From assembly GCA_039930985.1 (NCBI GenBank), contig JBDTSV010000041.1, positions 1 to 11,452 on the forward strand: a DNA stretch of 11,452 bases, in the 5' to 3' direction. The notes below the pieces were generated by a model. It was not told the DNA's origin and searched no databases. It saw only the letters and a list, made by a program, of their open reading frames with translations. The first letter of the stretch is position 1; each line of letters opens with the position of its first letter. Positions 6,475-11,452 of the stretch are shown one piece after another. A program made the translations under genes and the position numbers. The DNA comes from CADEED01 sp039930985. Its GTDB lineage: Bacteria > Pseudomonadota > Gammaproteobacteria > Steroidobacterales > Steroidobacteraceae.

Positions 6475-6780
6475 TCAGGCGGAGAAAGGCGGTGCGCGCG
6501 AGCGGAATGCCGAAAAAGCTCGGCGCGGGACGGAGACGAAGGTGATGCGCTCGACGGCGCGATCGGCGGAAACCTGGACTGTGAGTACGACCGTGGGCGC
6601 GCCGCCCACCATGTTCTGCATGGGCGCGAACGAAAGGCACTCGCCACAGAGCTGGCTCGGCGTGGGCGCTGCGTGCGGGTCGGCTTTGAGGTGCGTGCTG
6701 GCGTGTACCACCATGCCGGCTTGCGCGAACAACAGCGCCAGCGACAGCACAGGGACGAACCAACGGCGATTGCGTCGAAT
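6475..6780 (-). CDS. DUF2946-like small exported CxxC protein, probable AUU start
   Basis: From the proposed start this is a 101-residue protein: a basic N-terminus (I/M-RRNRRWF), a hydrophobic signal or membrane segment (VPVLSLALLFAQAGMVV), then HASTHLKADPHAA, the CGEC pair (45-48), an APMQNMVGG stretch and a C-terminal SRAPP. This pattern matches DUF2946-type proteins, often found beside metal-uptake or outer-membrane receptor genes. Their function is not established; the CxxC and nearby histidines could bind metal or haem. The only in-frame alternatives are a GTG at 6750, inside the hydrophobic segment and without a ribosome site, and a CTG at 6783. An ATT codon at 6778-6780 lies seven bases after a perfect GGAGG and gives the expected basic signal-peptide start. 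It is the first gene of the metal operon, 64 nt before the barrel gene. Confidence 0.72.
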   Translation of the reverse strand: MRRNRRWFVPVLSLALLFAQAGMVVHASTHLKADPHAAPTPSQLCGECLSFAPMQNMVGGAPTVVLTVQVSADRAVERITFVSVPRRAFSAFRSRAPPFSA

Positions 6781-6787
6781 CAGAAAG

Positions 6788-6792
6788 CCTCC
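6788..6792 (-). promoter_or_regulatory. Shine-Dalgarno GGAGG that fixes the AUU start
   Basis: GGAGG on the minus strand sits seven bases before the ATT codon at 6778-6780 and four bases before an in-frame CTG at 6781-6783. The GTG at 6750 has no comparable site. The spacing therefore favours ATT as initiator. Confidence 0.6.
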
Positions 6793-6874
6793 GCGGTTGA
6801 GTATTCCTGCAGTTCAGACCGTCGACAAGCTCGGCTGGGCGAAAACTGCCCTCACGTTACGGCAAATTCATGAA

Positions 6875-6893
6875 CGCCGCCGCTTCGGCGGCG
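6875..6893 (-). terminator. Hairpin downstream of the dehydratase gene, putative terminator
   Basis: CGCCGCC and GGCGGCG are perfect 7-bp arms around a five-base loop, extendable by one pair. The hairpin lies 21 nt after the dehydratase stop codon. Transcribed on the minus strand it is followed by TTCATGAATTT, which is T-rich but interrupted. It would separate the dehydratase transcript from the metal-uptake operon on the same strand. The interrupted T-tract lowers confidence. Confidence 0.5.
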
Positions 6894-6914
6894 CTTAAGA
6901 GTGGCCGTCAGGCC

Positions 6915-8639
6915 TCAATGAGAATCGCGCGTCACCGTGGTGCCGCTGCCGCCCACCAGGAAGTCGAGATCACAGCCCTTGTCGGCCTGCTGGACGTGCT
7001 CGACATAAAGCTTGTAGTAGCCACGCTTGGGTGGTTCGGGTGCGACCCAGGCAGCACGGCGCTTCGCAAGCTCCGCATCGCTCACGTCCAGGTGCAGGCG
7101 ACGCGCGCCGACATCGAGCTCGATGACGTCGCCAGTTCTAACTAGTGCCAGCGGCCCGCCGGCCGCGGACTCCGGCGCCACGTGCAGCACCACGGTGCCA
7201 TAGGCGGTGCCGCTCATGCGCGCGTCGGAGATGCGCACCATGTCGGTGATGCCCTTGCGCAGCACCTTGGGCGGCAGCGGCATGTTGCCGACCTCGGCCA
7301 TGCCGGGATAGCCGCGCGGACCGCAACCCTTGAGCACCATGATGGAGTTCTCGTCGATCTCGAGACTCTCATCGTCGATCTTCGCTTTGAACTCCTCGAT
7401 GGTCTCGAACACCACCGCCCGCCCGCGATGCTTGAGTAGTTTGGGTGTGGCGGCCGACGGTTTGATCACCGCGCCGTCCGGCGCGAGATTGCCGCGCAGG
7501 ATCGCAATGCCGGCATTCGCCTTGAACGGATCGTCGAACGCCTTGATGACATCACGATTCCACACCGGCGCGCTGGCGATGTTCTCGCCGATGGTCTTGC
7601 CATTGGCGGTCAACGCATCCTTGTTGAGGACGCTGGCGATTTCCCTGAGTACCGCCGGCAGACCGCCGGCGTAGTAGAAATCTTCCATGAGGTACCGGCC
7701 CGAGGGCTGCAGATTCACCAAGCACGGCAACTGCGAACCGAGCTTGTCCCAATCGTCCAGCTCGAGCTTCACGCCCAGGCGGCCTGCGATGGCCAACAGG
7801 TGCACCACCGAATTCGTGGACCCGCCGATGGCGGCGTTGGCTTTGATGGCATTCTCGAACGCCTGGCGCGTGAGGATTTTCGACAGCAACAGGTCTTCGT
7901 GCACCATCTCGACGATGCGGCGGCCGGAAAGCTGCGCCAGCCGGTAGCGGCGCGCGTCGACGGCGGGAATCGCGGCGTTGCCGGGTAGTGAGACGCCGAG
8001 CGCCTCGACCATGCTTGCCATGGTGGAGGCGGTGCCCATGGTCATGCAGTGACCCTTGGAGCGATGCATGCACGATTCGGCAGCCGTGAATTCTTCCTGC
8101 GACATCTTGCCGGCGCGAACGTCTTCCGACATCTGCCACACGCCGGTACCCGAGCCGATCTGCTTGCCGCGGAAATGGCCTGACAACATCGGGCCGCCGG
8201 AGATGCCGATGGTGGGCAGGTCGCAGCTCGCCGCTCCCATGAGCAGCGAGGGCGTGGTCTTGTCGCAGCCCATGAGCAGCACGACGCCGTCCATGGGGTT
8301 GCCGCGGATGGATTCTTCGACATCCATGCTGGCGAGGTTGCGAAACAGCATGGCGGTCGGCTTGAGCTGCGTCTCGCCGAGCGACATCACCGGAAACTCG
8401 AGCGGAAAACCACCGGCTTCGTAGACGCCGCGTTTTACGAATTCCGCGATCTCGCGGAAGTGGCCATTGCAGGGAGTGAGCTCGCTCCAGGTGTTGCAGA
8501 TGCCGATGACCGGCCGGCCGTCGAACATATCGTCCGGATAGCCCTGGTTTTTGAGCCAGCTCCGATGGATGAAACCATCCTTGTCTTTCTTGCCAAACCA
8601 GTCCTGACTGCGCAGCCGCCGCTTCATCTTCGGGTCCAT
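6915..8639 (-). CDS. Pentonate (L-arabinonate-type) dehydratase, IlvD/EDD family Fe-S enzyme
   Basis: This 574-residue cytoplasmic enzyme is predicted to dehydrate a sugar acid (L-arabinonate, D-xylonate, D-fuconate or similar) to a 2-keto-3-deoxy acid. Iron-sulfur cysteines are C57 (LTPCNGH), C125 (GCDKTTP) and C198 (GHCMTMGTAS), the spacing seen in the characterised Rhizobium leguminosarum L-arabinonate dehydratase. K127 matches the metal-binding lysine, and the DARMSGTAYGT segment holds the catalytic serine. Stretches such as RPVIGICNTWSELTPCN and FRNLASMDVEESIRGNP are those of the pentonate-dehydratase branch rather than IlvD proper. The ATG at 8639 is chosen because the preceding GTG at 8675 has no ribosome site and adds non-family residues; the Shine-Dalgarno is weak (CAGAGA). 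It is transcribed away from the dehydrogenase operon through a shared 100-bp region. The exact substrate is uncertain. Confidence 0.9.
   Translation of the reverse strand: MDPKMKRRLRSQDWFGKKDKDGFIHRSWLKNQGYPDDMFDGRPVIGICNTWSELTPCNGHFREIAEFVKRGVYEAGGFPLEFPVMSLGETQLKPTAMLFRNLASMDVEESIRGNPMDGVVLLMGCDKTTPSLLMGAASCDLPTIGISGGPMLSGHFRGKQIGSGTGVWQMSEDVRAGKMSQEEFTAAESCMHRSKGHCMTMGTASTMASMVEALGVSLPGNAAIPAVDARRYRLAQLSGRRIVEMVHEDLLLSKILTRQAFENAIKANAAIGGSTNSVVHLLAIAGRLGVKLELDDWDKLGSQLPCLVNLQPSGRYLMEDFYYAGGLPAVLREIASVLNKDALTANGKTIGENIASAPVWNRDVIKAFDDPFKANAGIAILRGNLAPDGAVIKPSAATPKLLKHRGRAVVFETIEEFKAKIDDESLEIDENSIMVLKGCGPRGYPGMAEVGNMPLPPKVLRKGITDMVRISDARMSGTAYGTVVLHVAPESAAGGPLALVRTGDVIELDVGARRLHLDVSDAELAKRRAAWVAPEPPKRGYYKLYVEHVQQADKGCDLDFLVGGSGTTVTRDSH
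6988..7007. repeat. 20-bp exact repeat, copy 2 (inside dehydratase gene)
   Basis: This is identical to 1403-1422 and also encodes YVEHVQQ on the minus strand, near the dehydratase C-terminus (KLYVEHVQQADKG). That C-terminal stretch is conserved in the dehydratase family, so the coding reason here is clear. Confidence 0.6.
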
Positions 8640-8739
8640 GTCTCTGATCGTGTGGGAAGGGCCGCACCTTCGCACAAGCCGCGCCGGAATATCTATACTT
8701 CAGCGCCTTTCGAAGCGCCGCAAATCGAGGCCCATTCTC
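8640..8739. promoter_or_regulatory. Divergent promoter region between dehydratase and sugar dehydrogenase
   Basis: This 100-bp region separates two divergent genes of one pathway. Its only AT-rich core, 8688-8700, contains TATACT (8694-8699), five of six matches to a plus-strand -10 box, with a poor -35 (TTCGCA, 8669-8674, 19-bp spacing). On the minus strand the overlapping TATAGA (8692-8697) could serve the dehydratase. AGCGCC is repeated directly at 8702-8707 and 8714-8719, flanking the palindrome TTCGAA (8709-8714), just after the plus -10. A regulator bound there would affect both directions. No regulator gene is in the window. Confidence 0.5.
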
Positions 8740-9540
8740 ATGCCAGTCGATCGTCGAGACAACGCCGCTGCCCTGTCGGGTGGCGCCAGCTACCCATCCC
8801 TGCGCGGCCGCAGTGTTTTCATCACCGGCGGTGGCTCGGGCATTGGCGGGTGTATGACCGAGTCATTCGCGAGACAAGGCTCGCTCGTGGCATTCGTGGA
8901 CTATGCGGAAGCGCCGTCGGAGGCGTTGATCCAGAAGATAGAAAAGGCTGGATTGCCGCGTCCGTGGTATCGCCAGACCGATGTCACCGATATCGCCGCG
9001 CTCCAGACCGCCATCCGCGACGCCGCCAAGGCCATGGGCGACTTCCATGTACTCATTAATAATGTGGCCAACGACGAGCGCCACGCGCTCATGGATGTGA
9101 CGCCCGAGTACTACGACGCACGCATCGCCGTGAACCAGCGCCCGGCATTCTTCGCCATCCAGGCCGTGGTGCCCGGCATGAAGAAGATGGGCGGAGGTTC
9201 GATCATCAACTTCGGTTCGAACTCCTACGGCGCCAAGGGCCGCAACATGCCGGTCTACACCACGGCCAAGTCATCGGTCATCGGCCTCACGCGAGGCCTC
9301 GCGGCCGAGCTCGGCGAGCACCGCATCCGCGTCAACGTGATCACGCCCGGCTGGATCATGACCGACCGGCAGATCGAGAAGTGGCTCACGCCAGAAGGCG
9401 AGATCGAAATCCAGCGCAACCAGGTGCTGCCTGACAAAGTCATGCCCGAAGACGTGGCACCCATGGCGCTGTTCCTCGCCTCGGACGACGCCCGCGCGTG
9501 CTCCGCGCAGGAATACATCGTCGACGCCGGCTGGCTATGA
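8740..9540 (+). CDS. Sugar 1-dehydrogenase, SDR family (Caulobacter XylB-like)
   Basis: This 266-residue classical short-chain dehydrogenase is predicted to oxidise an aldose (D-xylose, L-arabinose, galactose or similar) at C1 to the aldonolactone. The Rossmann motif is TGGGSGIG (29-36). D54 in FVDYAE at the end of the second strand suggests a preference for NAD+. NNVA (107-110) replaces the usual NNAG, followed by NDERHALMDVTPEYYD. The catalytic set is N132, S160, Y173 and K177 (YTTAK). The segment WLTPEGEIEIQRNQVLPDKV and the C-terminus EYIVDAGWL resemble Caulobacter XylB. The start at 8740 has GAGG nine bases upstream and lies just after the promoter. An in-frame upstream ATG at 8638 would overlap the divergent gene and cross the promoter. 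The stop overlaps the next gene's start (ATGA). Confidence 0.87.
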   Translation: MPVDRRDNAAALSGGASYPSLRGRSVFITGGGSGIGGCMTESFARQGSLVAFVDYAEAPSEALIQKIEKAGLPRPWYRQTDVTDIAALQTAIRDAAKAMGDFHVLINNVANDERHALMDVTPEYYDARIAVNQRPAFFAIQAVVPGMKKMGGGSIINFGSNSYGAKGRNMPVYTTAKSSVIGLTRGLAAELGEHRIRVNVITPGWIMTDRQIEKWLTPEGEIEIQRNQVLPDKVMPEDVAPMALFLASDDARACSAQEYIVDAGWL

Positions 9541-10529
9541 GACTGCTGCAGTTCACCGACGCCGGCCGCACGCGCGTGGCGCGCGTCGAAGCCAACGGTG
9601 CCGTGCTGCCGCTGTCGAACGTCGAATCCACCTGGCAACTTGCGCGCCGCGCGGCGAATGAACAACGCTCACTCGAGCAGATCGTGAGCGGTGAGGCGGT
9701 CGACGCTGCCATCGCGTATCTGGATCTGCTGCATGAAGGGCGGTTGCTGCCGCCGCTCACGCATCCGGACCCGGGACATTGCCTGGTCAGCGGCACGGGG
9801 CTCACGCATCTCGGCAGCGCCGCGGCACGCGATTCGATGCACGCAAAGCTCACGGCCAATGCCGAGCTCACCGATTCCATGAAAATGTTCAAGGCGGGCG
9901 TGGAAGGCGGAAAGCCCGTGGGCAGCAAACCCGGAATGCAGCCGGAGTGGTTCTACAAGGGCAACGGCCGCAATGTGGTCGCCGCGGGAACGCCGATCAC
10001 CTCGCCCGATTTCGCCGAAGACCACGGCGAAGAACCCGAGCTGGTCGGTCTGTACATCATCGACGACAATCGCAAGCCGCATCGCCTCGGCTTCGCCATC
10101 GGCAATGAGTTCTCCGACCACGTCACCGAGCGCCGCAACTATCTACTTCTGGCGCATTCGAAACTGCGGCAGTGCGGCGTGGGGCCGATGTTGAACACCG
10201 GCTCGCTGCCCGCGCACCTGGAAGGCACCAGCCGCATCCGGCGCGATGGCGCCCTGCTCTGGCAGAAGCCCTTCCTCACGGGCGAGGCGAACATGTGCCA
10301 CACATTCGCCAACCTCGAATACCACCACTTCAAGTACAAACAACACCGCATTCCCGGCGACGTGCACCTGCATTTTTTCGGCACGGCGACGGTCAGCTTC
10401 GTCGACAACATCAGGGTGCAGGCCGGCGATGAATTCGAAATCGACCTGCCGGCGCTCGGCGCGCCGCTCATCAACAAGCTGCTCATCGAGCCGGGCGGCC
10501 TCGCACTGCACGAGACCACGGCTCTTTGA
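9537..10529 (+). CDS. AraD1/GguC-type fumarylacetoacetate hydrolase-fold enzyme
   Basis: This 330-residue protein belongs to the branch of the FAH superfamily that includes GguC/AraD1, found next to sugar ABC transporters and sugar-acid dehydratases. Diagnostic stretches are GTGLTHLGSAAARDSMH (86-102), LTDSMKMFKAGVEGGKP (111-127), the QPEWFYKGNG segment (135-144) and HHFKYKQHRIPGDVHLHFFG (263-282). The expected metal ligands are E166 and E168 in HGEEPEL, with D194 in NEFSDHVTER as the third acidic ligand. The likely role is conversion of a 2-keto-3-deoxy sugar acid, either dehydration towards 2-oxoglutarate semialdehyde or cleavage of a diketo acid. It starts at the ATG overlapping the dehydrogenase stop and so is translationally coupled. 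An ATG 39 nt upstream would extend it into the dehydrogenase with non-family residues. It is cytoplasmic. Confidence 0.85.
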   Translation: MRLLQFTDAGRTRVARVEANGAVLPLSNVESTWQLARRAANEQRSLEQIVSGEAVDAAIAYLDLLHEGRLLPPLTHPDPGHCLVSGTGLTHLGSAAARDSMHAKLTANAELTDSMKMFKAGVEGGKPVGSKPGMQPEWFYKGNGRNVVAAGTPITSPDFAEDHGEEPELVGLYIIDDNRKPHRLGFAIGNEFSDHVTERRNYLLLAHSKLRQCGVGPMLNTGSLPAHLEGTSRIRRDGALLWQKPFLTGEANMCHTFANLEYHHFKYKQHRIPGDVHLHFFGTATVSFVDNIRVQAGDEFEIDLPALGAPLINKLLIEPGGLALHETTAL

Positions 10530-10551
10530 GACAGGGCCCAGGAGGATTCCG

Positions 10552-11452
10552 ATGAACTTCTCACAATGTCTTGCGGGGGTATTGGCTGTTGGATTGCTCG
10601 CCGCCTGCTCCGGCGAAAAGAAAGACGAACGCATCGTGCTTGGCTTCAGCCAGATCGGCGCCGAGAGCGAATGGCGCAGGGCCAACACCGAATCCATCAA
10701 GGCCGCCGCGCTCACCAGCAACATCGATCTGCGTTTCGCGGACGGGCAACAAAAGCAGGAAAACCAGATCAAGGCGCTGCGCGCGTTCATCGCGCAGAAA
10801 GTGGACATCATCGCCTTTTCGCCGGTGGTCGCCACCGGCTGGGAAAGCGTACTCCTGGAAGTGAAGGCCGCCGGCATTCCCGTCATCCTCACCGACCGCG
10901 CGGTGTCCAGCGATCCCTCGCTGTACATCGGCTTCCTCGGCTCGGACTTCGTCGAGGAAGGCCGCAAGGCCGGGCGCTGGGTCGCCGGGAAATTCAGCGA
11001 TGCGAAGGAAGACGTGAACATCGTCGAACTGCAAGGCACGGTCGGATCAGCGCCTGCCATCGATCGCAAGATGGGCTTCGAAGAGATCATCGCCGCAAAT
11101 CCTCATTTGAAGATCATTCGATCCCAATCCGGGGATTTCACGCGGAGCAAGGGAAAGGAGACCATGGAAGCCATACTCAAGTCCGAGTCGCGCAAGATCC
11201 ACGTGCTGTACGCCCACAACGACGATATGGCCCTCGGCGCCATCCAGGCCATCGAAGAAGCCGGCCTGAAACCGGGCAAGGAGATTCTCATCGTGTCCGT
11301 CGACGCCGTGAAAGGCGCGTTCGCGGCCATGATCGAAGGCAAGCTCAACGCCACCGTCGAGTGCAATCCCTTGTTAGGCCCGCAATTGATGACTTCAGTG
11401 ACGGAGGTGGTCGCGGGCGACCCGCAGGCGCGACCGAACGGTCTCGCGAGGG
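10552..11452 (+). CDS. YtfQ-like sugar ABC transporter substrate-binding lipoprotein (3' end outside window)
   Basis: The frame is open from 10552 to the window end (300 codons), so the C-terminus is missing. It starts six bases after GGAGG (10541-10545), 22 nt after the FAH gene. The N-terminus MNFSQCLAGVLAVGLLAACS has a lipobox LAAC with C19, so it is probably a lipoprotein. The mature part follows E. coli YtfQ closely: LGFSQIGAESEWRRANTESI, ADGQQKQENQIKALRAF, FSPVVATGWE, ELQGTVGSAPAIDRKMGF, SQSGDFTRSKGKETME, YAHNDDMALGAIQAI and EAGLKPGKEIL. YtfQ binds galactofuranose and, more weakly, other furanose or pyranose sugars. The context suggests this protein brings in the sugar oxidised by the neighbouring enzymes. 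Transporter ATPase and permease genes would be expected just beyond the window. The lipid anchor is unlike E. coli YtfQ, which is soluble. Confidence 0.9.
   Translation, partial: MNFSQCLAGVLAVGLLAACSGEKKDERIVLGFSQIGAESEWRRANTESIKAAALTSNIDLRFADGQQKQENQIKALRAFIAQKVDIIAFSPVVATGWESVLLEVKAAGIPVILTDRAVSSDPSLYIGFLGSDFVEEGRKAGRWVAGKFSDAKEDVNIVELQGTVGSAPAIDRKMGFEEIIAANPHLKIIRSQSGDFTRSKGKETMEAILKSESRKIHVLYAHNDDMALGAIQAIEEAGLKPGKEILIVSVDAVKGAFAAMIEGKLNATVECNPLLGPQLMTSVTEVVAGDPQARPNGLAR

Noticed and set aside
6848..6866. Loose palindrome with TGCC/GGCA arms upstream of the metal operon, considered as a Zur-type operator.
   Set aside because: The arms are four bases and do not match the AT-rich Zur boxes I know. 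There is not enough to call a site.
7552..8667. Long minus-strand frame of about 371 codons inside the dehydratase gene.
   Set aside because: Its translation is dominated by Arg, His, Pro and Gly. The other frame encodes a complete dehydratase with all Fe-S cysteines.
8640..8675. Alternative GTG start at 8675 for the dehydratase, adding 12 residues.
   Set aside because: No ribosome-binding site precedes it and the added residues are unlike the family N-terminus. The ATG at 8639 is preferred.

Overview
The window is GC-rich, densely packed bacterial DNA. It has short intergenic gaps, ATGA stop/start overlaps, a signal-peptide/outer-membrane-barrel gene set and a two-domain RNase HI. All of this fits a Gram-negative proteobacterium. 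The gene mix suggests a soil or plant-associated gammaproteobacterium (Xanthomonadales/Steroidobacterales-like), but that placement is an inference and weak. I see no phage, transposon, CRISPR or toxin-antitoxin gene.

Layout. Positions 1-55 hold the 5' two thirds of a tRNA-Arg (anticodon UCG) on the minus strand, cut by the window edge, with a plausible promoter just upstream of it. A ribonuclease HI gene with an N-terminal viroplasmin-like domain (137-886, +) runs divergently from the tRNA. It converges on two tandem, overlapping epoxide hydrolase genes (898-2091 and 2063-3274, both -).

Positions 3356-6780 (-) look like one envelope metal-uptake operon. In transcription order it encodes a small DUF2946-like CxxC protein with a probable AUU start codon, a coiled-coil/outer-membrane beta-barrel protein, a ZnuA-type periplasmic metal-binding protein, and an ABC-3 (ZnuB-type) permease. 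No ATPase gene is present. The permease also appears to lack most of the cytoplasmic loop that normally contacts the ATPase. This is the least ordinary part of the window.

Positions 6915-11452 form a divergent sugar-oxidation locus. A pentonate (L-arabinonate-type) dehydratase of the IlvD/EDD family lies on the minus strand. A 100-bp shared promoter region separates it from a plus-strand operon of a XylB-like sugar dehydrogenase (SDR), an AraD1/GguC-type fumarylacetoacetate-hydrolase-fold enzyme, and a YtfQ-like sugar-binding lipoprotein cut by the window end. Together they imply uptake of a pentose or furanose sugar (arabinose or galactofuranose type), oxidation to a lactone/aldonate, dehydration to a 2-keto-3-deoxy acid, and further conversion without phosphorylation. 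Lactonase, aldehyde dehydrogenase, transporter ATPase/permease and regulator genes would have to lie outside the window.
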